Assembly (NCBI GenBank): GCA_947493035.1
Contig: CANLOW010000003.1
Span: forward strand, 248,001 to 312,000
Length of the DNA stretch: 64,000 nt
Source of the DNA: an uncultured Aquimarina sp.
GTDB lineage: Bacteria; Bacteroidota; Bacteroidia; Flavobacteriales; Flavobacteriaceae
Direction of reading: 5' to 3'
Every line of letters starts with the position of its first letter. Within the stretch, counting starts at the first letter, position 1. Under the pieces are notes generated by a model. The model was given only the letters and a program-made list of their open reading frames with translations. It made no database searches and was not told the origin of the DNA. A program made the position numbers and the translations under genes. Positions 18,893 to 27,695 of this stretch are shown piece by piece.

Positions 18893-19138
18893 CTAAATAT
18901 TCATTTTCAACCATTCAGTATCTTCTAAAATTTGTTGTTTAATTTTACTTTGATCTAAAGGCTCAGCAGAGTGATTCATCACTTTTGCAAATAATATCAA
19001 ATAGGTAGAAACATATAATTTCATTTGTTTTGGATCTACACAACTCTTTCCTTCTGTCGATATGAAATGTATCAAACTCCTTACCATCTTTGTAAGCTCG
19101 ATTACGTGATCACTTACTTCATTATTCTTTAATTCCAT
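18893..19138 (-). CDS. Small hypothetical protein
   Basis: An 81-residue, mainly helical protein (VIELTKMVRSLIHFI, YVSTYLILFAKVMNH) with no signal peptide or recognised family. It lies 11 bases after the broken OmpA gene in the same direction, so it was probably the last gene of that operon. Role unknown. Confidence 0.6.
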   Translation of the reverse strand: MELKNNEVSDHVIELTKMVRSLIHFISTEGKSCVDPKQMKLYVSTYLILFAKVMNHSAEPLDQSKIKQQILEDTEWLKMNI

Positions 19139-19149
19139 AAAATAAATGA

Positions 19150-19437
19150 TTACATTTTAGTTATAATAAATTCGGATCTTCTATTCAATTGATGTTCAGC
19201 TTCTGAACATGATACACCATCTGAGCATCCATTAATCAACTGTTTTTCTCCATATCCAATAGCACTCTCGATACGTTCTGCTTTTATTCCTTGAGATATC
19301 AAATATTCTCTGGTGTTTTTTGCCCTTCTGTCAGATAAATCTTCATTATATTCATATGGCATTCTCGAATCTGTATGCGATTCTATTTTTATATGCATCC
19401 TTGGATATTGAGACATCACTAACACAATCTTATTCAA
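19150..19437 (-). pseudogene. OmpA C-terminal domain fragment (frameshifted gene, 3' part)
   Basis: A 95-residue frame holding most of an OmpA-type peptidoglycan-binding domain: HIKIESHTDSRMPY, the diaminopimelate-binding DLSDRRAKNTREYLISQGI, and the ending HQLNRRSEFIIT. It overlaps the end of the upstream fragment and continues it in another frame. The shift is explained by a tandem duplication AGCAG-AGCAG at 19444-19453 (plus strand). Removing one copy restores FIRNDAAIELNKIVLVMSQY, a perfect OmpA core. On its own this piece lacks a signal peptide and could not reach the periplasm. Confidence 0.85.
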
Positions 19438-20840
19438 CTCAATAGCAGAGCAGCATCATTCCTTATAAAATCTTTATCAAGATTAAAGTAAATGATTCCT
19501 ATTTTTAATTTTAAAATACCTTTTTCTTCTACAATTAACTCATCTAGTGTTTCTATAGCCAATGGCAAATGGGTTGTCCCTGTTACAGCTTCAGTTAGTA
19601 TTGGCTTAACAACTGATTTAAAACCTTGTTTTTCTACTTTTACTTCATAACGCGAATTACAGTCTAGCATTGTCTTAAAATCGTATTGTCCAATATCATT
19701 TGAGATAGTAGTTGCAATCTTTTTACCCACTTCATTATATAATTCTAAATTTGCATTAGGCACACGTTCTTGAGTAACCAAATTAGTTACAACACCATTA
19801 ACACCTTGCTGACATATAGGTTTACTATCTACTGAAACTACTGTATAAATATCATCATCTCCCTTCCCTCCTTTTCTATTCGAAGAAAGAAATCCACTAT
19901 TATTAGTTTCATCAAATACAAATGCAAAATCATCTTTGGGACTATTGATGGGCTTCCCCATGTTTGTTGGGTTAAGAAATACACCATCGACATTATTACT
20001 TTTAAATAAATCTAAACCTCCAAAGCCTAAATGTCCGTCGGAAGCAAAATACAATGTTTCATTCATGATAAATGGAAACATTTCTCTACCTGAGGTATTG
20101 ACTTCTCTTCCTAAATTTCGAGGTTCCGAGTAATTATTATTTTCTAAAATATCTACTACAAAAATATCTGTTCCTCCTATAGATCCTGTCATATCCGAAG
20201 TGAAGTATAATTGCTTTTCGTCATTACTTAATGTAGGGTGACCAACAGAGTATTTATCACTATTGAAAGGCAGTTCTTCAACATTTGTCCAATGTAATCT
20301 ATTGGTATCATCTTCCACATCTGCTCTATATAATTTTAAATGATTAACCCCTTCTCCATCATCTCCTAATCGTTTTTTATAATTATTTCTGGTAAAATAA
20401 ACACGTTTTAAATCTTTAGTAAAAATGGCATTTGACTCATGATATTCTGTATTCAAATCTTTTGAAAACAATTGAGCTGATTCAATATCAGAAAAATCAT
20501 CATCCGTAAGCCCTTCATATAAATCTAAATATGGTTGATCATTCCAATAATAAGTTTCTACATTTTTTGCTTCTGTAGTAGATGAAGCAAATACAACGTT
20601 ATCTCCGTAATAACCTACTCCAAAATCTGAAAACTTTGTATTGGTAGAAACATTATGCACTTCATAATTCGAATTTAGTTGAAGTATGTTATCCAACTCA
20701 TTTTTTGCTTCTAGATAATTGTTCTTCCTAAGATCTTCTTTATCTGTAGTTTTAGAGAATTTTTTCATCCACTTTTTAGCTTCTCTATTTTTCCCTATCC
20801 CTTGTAAAGTATGCGCATATTTAAAATAGTATTCAGGCAT
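19434..20840 (-). pseudogene. OmpA-family protein, 5'-truncated and frameshifted (main part)
   Basis: The frame resembles flavobacterial OmpA-family envelope proteins: residual TPR helices (EYYFKYAHTLQGIGKN), three PD40/WD40-like repeats (LSNDEKQLYFTSDMTG, NETLYFASDGHLGFGG, NNSGFLSSNRKGGKGDDDIY), a carboxypeptidase-regulatory-like domain, and the first strand of the OmpA domain (IIYFNLDKDFIRNDAA), where a 5-bp duplication shifts the frame. There is no signal peptide, and the first TPRs are missing. The open frame reaches 20861, but its first seven residues are read from a terminator hairpin, so genuine homology begins near 20840. Both lesions together make this a pseudogene unless a sequencing error explains the shift. 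Confidence 0.85.
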
Positions 20841-20843
20841 TGT

Positions 20844-20931
20844 AAAACAAAAAACCCTCACTAACTAAATAGTGAGGATTTAAAATGAACCTAATCGAAA
20901 AAAGTTCAAACTTTATAAAAAAGATATAGAA
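20844..20931 (-). repeat. Repeat copy A with terminator of the GH operon
   Basis: An ~88-bp block that recurs in the same orientation at 30657-30743, roughly 80% identical by eye. Read on the minus strand it holds an AAAGTT..AACTTT stretch, GGTTCA, and then a hairpin agtgagg/cctcact hairpin (20871-20877 and 20856-20862, loop 8) with a T6 run. The hairpin is a rho-independent terminator for the operon ending at 20997. The block directly abuts the truncated OmpA gene. Confidence 0.75.
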
Positions 20932-20996
20932 TTACTTATACACAATTCAAATCTTTAAGTTTCTTGATGCTATCCTTTTAATTAAAAAAACATGTG

Positions 20997-22265
20997 TTAT
21001 TCTTTCTTTTTCTCAAAATATCTAACATAGTCTACTTTCATACTCTTACCATCAATAGCATCTGTAACTTCTCCTCCTATCCCAGCTTTTAAAATCGCTA
21101 AACTTAATAAGATGTTTGTTTTCGCATGACAAAGCTCATTATCTTCTTCTCTAATCAATTCTCCATCAAAATAGAATTTAAACTCAGTAGGAGTCCATAA
21201 AAATCCATAGGTATGGTAGTCTTTTGAAAAATCATCTCCTTCTTCCGTATCAAAATGGGCTAGCTCTACCCATTCTTTGTCTTTCAAATATTCAATTTTA
21301 TAATTTGTAATCAAGTTATACCAAGTTTCAGTATCTTTTGTCCAGGCATTTGTAAATTGAATACATCCTATATCTACTGCTTTTTTAAATTTTAACGTAA
21401 TCCATTTTTCTCCTTTAATCTGAGAGATCCATTCATTATCAATACCTCTGACTACTCCATCAACTACATTTTTTGCATCAGTATTTCGCTTTCCTTTAAA
21501 CATATATTTTCCACTAGCGTCTACTTTAACATTCTTCTTTGCAGCATGATTTATAAGCTCGCTATAGTTATCTGCATCTTGTGGACGCCTAGGGTTTTTG
21601 GGGTATCCATTTTCTGTTGGTGCATACACAAAGATTTCTCCTATATTTATCTTTTTTCCATGCCTAGAAGAAATTCTTACTTTCTTTGTTTGTATTGGGT
21701 TTTCCAAAATATGAGAATAACTGTCTTTAGGAATCTTACTTCCAAAGAAAAAAGGTCCTGGAGCATCTTCATGATGTCCATGCTCATCTTTATCCGTCCA
21801 ATTATGAATATTCGTATTTACCTTATTCGGGTAATGCCCTTCATTAACATCTAGCTCAAAAGCTTTTTCTCCTTCTGGCACACCATTTTTAGGCCACATC
21901 CAAAAAGAATTGTTTGTTCCTGTAGCTCCTGCATATTTATACTTAGCCTCGAAATAACCATACCCAAAATCTTCTTTCGTCCAAATATTCCCACAGGTCC
22001 AATCTTGCCCTCCTCTACTTTCTTTCTTCGCTTTTAGTTCTAAAATACCATCATGTACTTCGGCATTTTCTCTCCAGCGACTACATAAAACGTATGCTCC
22101 TCCTGATTTAGAGTTTTGAGAATTCCAACGTTGGTCTAAATCAGCATCAGTTCCATTAAACTCTTCACTCCAACTTAATTCATAATTTTCTTTTATTTCT
22201 TTTGGTAATTGTGCCCAACTAGAAATAATACCGAACATAGATATTAGGATTATAGCCTTTTTCAT
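20997..22265 (-). CDS. GH16 enzyme with discoidin domain inserted in the catalytic fold
   Basis: A 422-residue protein. Signal peptide 1-19 (SSWAQ end). GH16 N-terminal half about 28-185 with the catalytic motif ELDVNE at 137-142 (Glu137, Asp139, Glu142). At about 190-345 the fold is interrupted by a discoidin/F5-8C-like segment (RISSRHGKKINIGEIFVYAP, GEKWITLKFKKAVDIGCIQF). The GH16 fold then resumes with the usual YHTYGFLWTPTEFKFYFDG and ends VDYVRYFEKKK. No T9SS sorting domain, so it is likely periplasmic or surface-bound by other means. Last gene of the GH operon. The inserted module is unusual; substrate is probably a galactan, from its neighbours. Confidence 0.87.
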   Translation of the reverse strand: MKKAIILISMFGIISSWAQLPKEIKENYELSWSEEFNGTDADLDQRWNSQNSKSGGAYVLCSRWRENAEVHDGILELKAKKESRGGQDWTCGNIWTKEDFGYGYFEAKYKYAGATGTNNSFWMWPKNGVPEGEKAFELDVNEGHYPNKVNTNIHNWTDKDEHGHHEDAPGPFFFGSKIPKDSYSHILENPIQTKKVRISSRHGKKINIGEIFVYAPTENGYPKNPRRPQDADNYSELINHAAKKNVKVDASGKYMFKGKRNTDAKNVVDGVVRGIDNEWISQIKGEKWITLKFKKAVDIGCIQFTNAWTKDTETWYNLITNYKIEYLKDKEWVELAHFDTEEGDDFSKDYHTYGFLWTPTEFKFYFDGELIREEDNELCHAKTNILLSLAILKAGIGGEVTDAIDGKSMKVDYVRYFEKKKE

Positions 22266-22271
22266 AAGAAA

Positions 22272-23603
22272 TTATTTTGAACTTAAAATTTTAGCATTAT
22301 CAGTATGAATTCTTTCAATTTGATCTTTACTTAAAGGTTTTGAAAAGAATACCTCTTTTTTGAACTTGGTTTGTGTCTGCTTTAACTTAAGGTCTTTAAC
22401 ATCTAAACTTAAATCACAATCAAACCTTCCAAGGATAGTATGATCCTTACTCCAATCATCAGCGGCATTATCAAAATGCGATAGCCCCCAAGTAATTCCT
22501 CTACCATTTTCATTACTATCGAATGCGTCTGGCACACAAGGGCCTGCTGCAATAGGCAATAAAGCTGTTACGGAAGCAACACTAAAATTAACACCATCTG
22601 GAGCATACTGAATGGTATTAGCTTCATTACCATTTCGAGTAGCTATGGTTGCAATCCCTTCTTCGAAAGGAAAATATGCAGTTTCATGACTAGAATTTAA
22701 TATTGGATTTAATGGGTGTTTTTCAAAAGGTCCCAAAGGATTGTCTGCTATAGCTAAACCATTTACACATAAATAATCTGGTCGATCTCCAAAGGCCGCT
22801 TTGTAATACAAATAGATTTTCCCTTTATATACCAATGGATAAGGATCGTGAATTGAAAATTGATCCCACGTTCCTGGTTTTCCATTTTCAACTACAATTT
22901 TATTTAATGGTGTCCAAGGTCCATCTGGAGAATCGGCATAGGAAACCGTTACTGGGCAGTGATCACCTTTTTTTCCACTAGCTTCCATAAATCCCTGATA
23001 GTACAGATAATACTTCCCCTTAAACTTTAAAATATCCGGAGTAGCTACTGAGCGCCATCCTACAATGGGTTTTGATGGTCGTGTTACCGCCACACCTTGC
23101 TCTTCCCAAGTAAATCCATCTTTACTGGTAGCATACCATATTTCACATAAATCCCAATCTGCTGAAGGAATTTCATCTGTAGATAAATGTGCATTCCCGT
23201 AACCTACTGGTGGGTATTTTGTGTGTCTTTTGGTATACCAAACGTAGTATTTCCCATTTTCAATAATAACCTTAGAAGGGTCTCTACGAGAGATTGTTCC
23301 ATCTCCACCATGATAATCAAATCCTTTCAACTGCGTATATGCAAAACTTGTAAACAGTTCGTTATCTTCAGGACGAGGTGTTTTATAATCTGTATATAAG
23401 CGTTCCATAGCTTTACTTAATGGACGATCAGGCTTCGTTTGGGGAATATCCCAAGGAAAACCACCATAATCTTTTTTCTGCTCTAAAGAAGATGTCTCTT
23501 GCTCTGTTGATTTACTCTTTTCGCTTTTTCCTTTTGCTCCGGAATAACATGAAATCAATTGAATTGACACGATCAAAGCAAATATGATTTTAACTACCTT
23601 CAT
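22272..23603 (-). CDS. GH117-like alpha-1,3-(3,6-anhydro)-L-galactosidase, lipoprotein
   Basis: A 443-residue five-bladed beta-propeller hydrolase. Lipoprotein signal with lipobox LISC (Cys at about 19), then a linker rich in Lys/Ser/Glu. Core motifs fit family GH117 (AhgA type): ELFTSFAYTQLKGF, SRRDPSKVI with the first catalytic Asp, YYVWYTKRH, SIHDPYPLVYKGKIYLYYK, and HETAYFPFEEG, where a His and Glu eight residues apart match the catalytic pair of that family. GH117 removes 3,6-anhydro-L-galactose from the non-reducing end of neoagaro-oligosaccharides, so it points to agar or porphyran as the substrate. Six bases separate it from the GH16 gene after it. Confidence 0.85.
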   Translation of the reverse strand: MKVVKIIFALIVSIQLISCYSGAKGKSEKSKSTEQETSSLEQKKDYGGFPWDIPQTKPDRPLSKAMERLYTDYKTPRPEDNELFTSFAYTQLKGFDYHGGDGTISRRDPSKVIIENGKYYVWYTKRHTKYPPVGYGNAHLSTDEIPSADWDLCEIWYATSKDGFTWEEQGVAVTRPSKPIVGWRSVATPDILKFKGKYYLYYQGFMEASGKKGDHCPVTVSYADSPDGPWTPLNKIVVENGKPGTWDQFSIHDPYPLVYKGKIYLYYKAAFGDRPDYLCVNGLAIADNPLGPFEKHPLNPILNSSHETAYFPFEEGIATIATRNGNEANTIQYAPDGVNFSVASVTALLPIAAGPCVPDAFDSNENGRGITWGLSHFDNAADDWSKDHTILGRFDCDLSLDVKDLKLKQTQTKFKKEVFFSKPLSKDQIERIHTDNAKILSSK

Positions 23604-23663
23604 TATTTTGATTTTAGTTTACTACTATTTATCCAATATATTTTCTTAACCAAAAATTTAAGA

Positions 23664-25400
23664 TTAAGGTTTTATAGACTCTAGTTTCCAATTTTTATTT
23701 ATTTCTTGAATTTGATAATATGCTTTTTTCTTTTCTCTATTTTCGTTTACCACTCCCCATTCTCTAAAACCAGATTCTGGTGTTCCCTTATAGTTACTTC
23801 GGTAATCATTATATGACCAAAGAGATACCCCTACTAGATAAGGAAACTCCTTCAATTTTTTCAAATCTGCTATCAACTCTTCTGAGAATTCAGAATCTGG
23901 AGCAGGGCCTATTTGAGATCTCCCTATTTCGGACATAAAAATAGGTTTCCCTGGAAACTTTTTATGTGTTTTAGTTACTGCCTTAACTGCATCTCCGTAT
24001 GAATTGATACAAATAAAATCCAGTTTTTCAAATGGTTCATTTGTTAAGTTAACATTATCACCATAGGCCGTAAGACTTACATAAGTCTTTAAACGTGTTT
24101 GATCTAACTCTTCAACATAATCCAACATCGAATCGATATATTCATATTGATCCTTAGTAAGTGTTTTATCGGCCCACTCACCTTCTGGATCCCTTAGTTC
24201 GTTACCTACACTCCAACCTACTACAGAAGGATGATTAAAATCTCTTTCGATCATTTCTTTCATCCATTTTTTGGCAAGAGGACTATCCTTAAAAGTTTGT
24301 GGATCATCATCACCCCATACAGGTATTTCTTGAATTAAAAGATACCCTTCTCTATCACAAAAATCCAAAAGGGTCTTGGATAGTGGAGCATGCATTAATC
24401 TCGAAAATCGTCCCCCTAAAGCTTTAATATCTTTCATATCGGCTTCTACAATATGTTTAGGTTCTGTATTTCCATATTTTGGATGATCATGAACTCTATT
24501 TAGTCCATTTTCGCGTAGTGGTTTATTATTTAAAAAAAGCTGCTCTCCTCTAGCTTCAATTTTTCGAATTCCAAAATTATCTGTAAGTGTGTGGACTATT
24601 TTTCCATTAACTTTTAGTTTTGAAGTTAATTTATACAAATTAGGATGGTCTAAATCCCATAGCTTATAAAGGCTTAAATCTGCAGGGTAACTCATTTTAG
24701 TTTCTATAGTACCCAATGAAGAAATCGTAATAGGCACCTCACCCAGTAATGTTCCATCTATATAGGACATCACTTTCACTTCATTATTCTTATTACTAAG
24801 GTTTTCTATAGCATGTTTAATTACAAAAGAAACTTGTCCCTTCTCAAAATCTGGTGTTGCATCTATGTGCTGATATTTCATTCTAGCTTTATCAAATGCT
24901 TCCAATGAAACAGTACGACTAATACCACCCCAAGCCCACCAAGCTCCACGTTTGTAGGAGTTATCAGCCATCACAACTAATTCATTAGGCTGACCTGGTA
25001 ATAATTCTTGATTAATATTGAATTCAAATGGGGTATAACCACCAACATGTTTTCCTAATAATTTTCCATTCAACCAAACTTTTGCCGTTTGATATACCGC
25101 TCCAAAGTGGATTTGAATATGTCTATCCGACCAAGAGCTAGGCACTTCAAAAGTACGTTTGTAAAATGCTTTTCCGCTATACGTACTGTACTTTTCTTTA
25201 GAATCCCAATTCCCAGGAACTACAATAGAATCCCATTCTTTTATTGCTTTTTGTTGTTCATAGGTTTCAACACCTTCTGAAGCTAAAAATTGCCAAGTAC
25301 CATCTAAAGATATTTTAGTATCTATGGGCTCACTAGCACATGATAATAAGCTAGTAAAGATGAAGAAAAAGCTTAAAAATAACTTATAAAAATAATCCAT
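23664..25400 (-). CDS. GH2 family beta-galactosidase/glucuronidase-like lipoprotein
   Basis: A 578-residue protein with a lipoprotein signal (LLSCAS, Cys near 21) and the three GH2 domains: jelly-roll sugar-binding (KAFYKRTFEVP, VWLNGKLLGKHVGGYTPFEF), immunoglobulin-like (about 190-285), and TIM barrel (GIRKIEARGEQLFLNNKPL, NGLNRVHDHP). The acid/base Glu is in VVGWSVGNELRD and the nucleophile Glu in IFMSEIGRSQ. GH2 enzymes remove terminal beta-linked galactose or glucuronate. In this operon, removal of galactose from agar or porphyran oligosaccharides is most likely. It sits between the FAD oxidoreductase and GH117 genes. Confidence 0.9.
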   Translation of the reverse strand: MDYFYKLFLSFFFIFTSLLSCASEPIDTKISLDGTWQFLASEGVETYEQQKAIKEWDSIVVPGNWDSKEKYSTYSGKAFYKRTFEVPSSWSDRHIQIHFGAVYQTAKVWLNGKLLGKHVGGYTPFEFNINQELLPGQPNELVVMADNSYKRGAWWAWGGISRTVSLEAFDKARMKYQHIDATPDFEKGQVSFVIKHAIENLSNKNNEVKVMSYIDGTLLGEVPITISSLGTIETKMSYPADLSLYKLWDLDHPNLYKLTSKLKVNGKIVHTLTDNFGIRKIEARGEQLFLNNKPLRENGLNRVHDHPKYGNTEPKHIVEADMKDIKALGGRFSRLMHAPLSKTLLDFCDREGYLLIQEIPVWGDDDPQTFKDSPLAKKWMKEMIERDFNHPSVVGWSVGNELRDPEGEWADKTLTKDQYEYIDSMLDYVEELDQTRLKTYVSLTAYGDNVNLTNEPFEKLDFICINSYGDAVKAVTKTHKKFPGKPIFMSEIGRSQIGPAPDSEFSEELIADLKKLKEFPYLVGVSLWSYNDYRSNYKGTPESGFREWGVVNENREKKKAYYQIQEINKNWKLESIKP

Positions 25401-25412
25401 TTTAATATTAAA

Positions 25413-27692
25413 TTATGCTACAAAAACCTCAAATAATGCAGCCGGAACTGATTTTGAAGGGTGTTCTAGCTTTATACGTAATCCTTTGGTATTAATTGAT
25501 TCTTCCAATACTATAGTATTAATAGTTTGGTAATTCCCTTGCTTTTCGAAAAGTAAATCACCCTCTGCACTATATATTTTATAGGTATTGATACAAAAAG
25601 GGATGATATCCTCTGGGTGACCATATTGTACGGTTTCCATCGCATGGTCATAATCTGTATCAAAAAACAACTTAATTTGTTCTATGTTTTGCGCTTCTTC
25701 CCAATTAATAATTACCTCTGGAGTAGTATCATTAAAATCTGCTACCCAAGCATTCGTTCCTTTCCATGGTCTTACATAACCATTACCTAAATTAGAGGTT
25801 TCATAGATCTCTAAAGCCGGCTCTATATTTAATGCAATATTTTTCCCTTCTGGTCTTCTATTAGGAATCCAAAATTCAAAAGCATCAACACCAATACCAT
25901 CAGGAGGTGTTTGTTTCCCTGTATTAGATACCTTTTTATTTACTCCATTAAAGGCAGTCATTATACCCGTAATTAATTGGTCACTTTCTTGCAACTCTAG
26001 CTTTTCATTCGCCATAAAAGTGACAAAAGCATAGGTGCTTTCTGATAAAGTAGCTTCAAAACTAAATTCTATGGTTTGTTCTCCCTTTTCAATGGAAATT
26101 ATTTTTTGTTCTAAAATAACTTCGGGAGTATAATTATAGGCTAACTCTGAGGTACGTAATTGCACTTCTAATTGAGTCGCTTCTTTTGCTTTTATAGTTA
26201 CTTTAAAACTATACTTTGTATTTATTTTTAAAGGCAATAGTTGCGCTACAGAAACATCAAGTGGTAACCAATTACCATTAGTTTCTATTTGAGAAAGCTT
26301 TAATGTAGAACTTGCTTCAACAGTAGCCTTATTTAATAAATTACTTTTGGATTGTATAGGAACATTACAAATACTTTGCCCATCAATATTCAACTGATTT
26401 TGAAGTGTTTTTATTCTTCCATCTTCCAGGATTTGTGCTGGCAGTACCTTTTCTGAAGTACACATAGCCGCTGCTGTACCAACTGCTTGAGCTCCAAATC
26501 CACAAGTTAACATAACTCGAGTAGATCCAAAAGCAACATGCGAAGCACTGATAATTCTACCTGCTAAGAATAGGTTATTAATATTCTTGCTTACAAAGCT
26601 TCTGTAAGGGATATCATATACTCCTTTAGAATGCCATTGAGTACAACCAGAAAGCTCGCTATAAATTCCATCAGCAGGATGCAAATCTAATGCCCACCCT
26701 CCAAATGCGATGGCATCATCAAAGGCTTCCTGACCTAAAACATCTTGTTGCTTCATCATATAAAGACCATCAAAACGACGACTTTCACGCTTTCCAGGAA
26801 CGTTAGCAACCCACTCTAAGTCTAAGTTTTCTACATCTTCAAATTCACCAGAGTTTTTAATGTAATTCCATACCCCATAGATTACTTTCCAAAGTTCCCA
26901 TTTGATTTCTTCAGTTTCATGAATGGTATCCTTTCTTCCTCCAAATTCGAACCACCAAAAATTACATCCTTTATGATTCTTTCGAATCAATTTATGACGT
27001 GGTATATCGTTAATATCTTGTAATGCATATGAAGGTGCTACATATTTTACAGACTTATCCGATTCTTTACTATAGAAAAACATGGAATGTCCTAATAACT
27101 GACCATAGGATTCATCTGGGGCGAAAAGCTCTCCGAATTCTTCTTTCGACTCTGCTCCAATTCTAAAACTTGCTCCCGATTTGAAACCTACAATTCCATC
27201 TCCCGAAGCATCACAAAATAGTGGAGCTTCTATATCATATTCTGTAGAATTTTGGCTATTAAAGGCTTTAACAGATTTAATAGTGTAATCATCTGATTTT
27301 TCAACATCACTAACCGCTGTATTTAATAGTAATGTAATATTAGGTTCGTTTATTACTTTTTCTAATAAAACAGTATCGAAAATAATAGGATTTCCTTCTT
27401 TATTACGGTATAAATTTTCTACCATAATCTCATCGATAAGCCCTCCTTCACGAGACCATCGATTGTTATTACCCATATGTGAAGTTGCTCCTAAAGCCCA
27501 CAATCTAACTTCTGAAGAAGCGTTACCCCCTAATACTGGTCGATCTTGAATTAAAACAGTTTTTGTTCCTTTTCTTGCAGCGGATATAGCAGCACATACA
27601 CCAGCTAAACCTCCACCTACTACTACAAAATCAGTACTGTACTTTTCAATTTTGTTTTCTCTTCCTTTTTGACTAAATGCTTCTGTAATCAT
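25413..27692 (-). CDS. FAD-dependent oxidoreductase of a sugar-utilization operon
   Basis: A 759-residue protein. The N-terminal half is an FAD_oxidored-type flavoprotein: dinucleotide-binding VVVGGGLAGVCAAISAARKG at about 23-42, GNASSEVRLWALGA, LFCDASGDGIVGF, and the closing NNLFLAGRIISASHVAFGS. The C-terminal ~300 residues are beta-rich and read as one or two carbohydrate-binding-like sandwiches (VIINWEEAQNIEQIKLFFD, GLRIKLEHPS). Proteins of this shape are frequent in flavobacterial polysaccharide loci, but the reaction is not established; oxidation of a sugar or anhydrosugar is a guess. No clear signal peptide. It starts 3 bases after the symporter stop, so the two are cotranscribed. Confidence 0.8.
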   Translation of the reverse strand: MITEAFSQKGRENKIEKYSTDFVVVGGGLAGVCAAISAARKGTKTVLIQDRPVLGGNASSEVRLWALGATSHMGNNNRWSREGGLIDEIMVENLYRNKEGNPIIFDTVLLEKVINEPNITLLLNTAVSDVEKSDDYTIKSVKAFNSQNSTEYDIEAPLFCDASGDGIVGFKSGASFRIGAESKEEFGELFAPDESYGQLLGHSMFFYSKESDKSVKYVAPSYALQDINDIPRHKLIRKNHKGCNFWWFEFGGRKDTIHETEEIKWELWKVIYGVWNYIKNSGEFEDVENLDLEWVANVPGKRESRRFDGLYMMKQQDVLGQEAFDDAIAFGGWALDLHPADGIYSELSGCTQWHSKGVYDIPYRSFVSKNINNLFLAGRIISASHVAFGSTRVMLTCGFGAQAVGTAAAMCTSEKVLPAQILEDGRIKTLQNQLNIDGQSICNVPIQSKSNLLNKATVEASSTLKLSQIETNGNWLPLDVSVAQLLPLKINTKYSFKVTIKAKEATQLEVQLRTSELAYNYTPEVILEQKIISIEKGEQTIEFSFEATLSESTYAFVTFMANEKLELQESDQLITGIMTAFNGVNKKVSNTGKQTPPDGIGVDAFEFWIPNRRPEGKNIALNIEPALEIYETSNLGNGYVRPWKGTNAWVADFNDTTPEVIINWEEAQNIEQIKLFFDTDYDHAMETVQYGHPEDIIPFCINTYKIYSAEGDLLFEKQGNYQTINTIVLEESINTKGLRIKLEHPSKSVPAALFEVFVA

Positions 27693-27695
27693 TTT

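Noticed and set aside
19434..19453. Programmed ribosomal frameshift in the OmpA gene
   Set aside because: There is no slippery heptamer or stimulatory structure; a 5-bp tandem duplication explains the shift completely.
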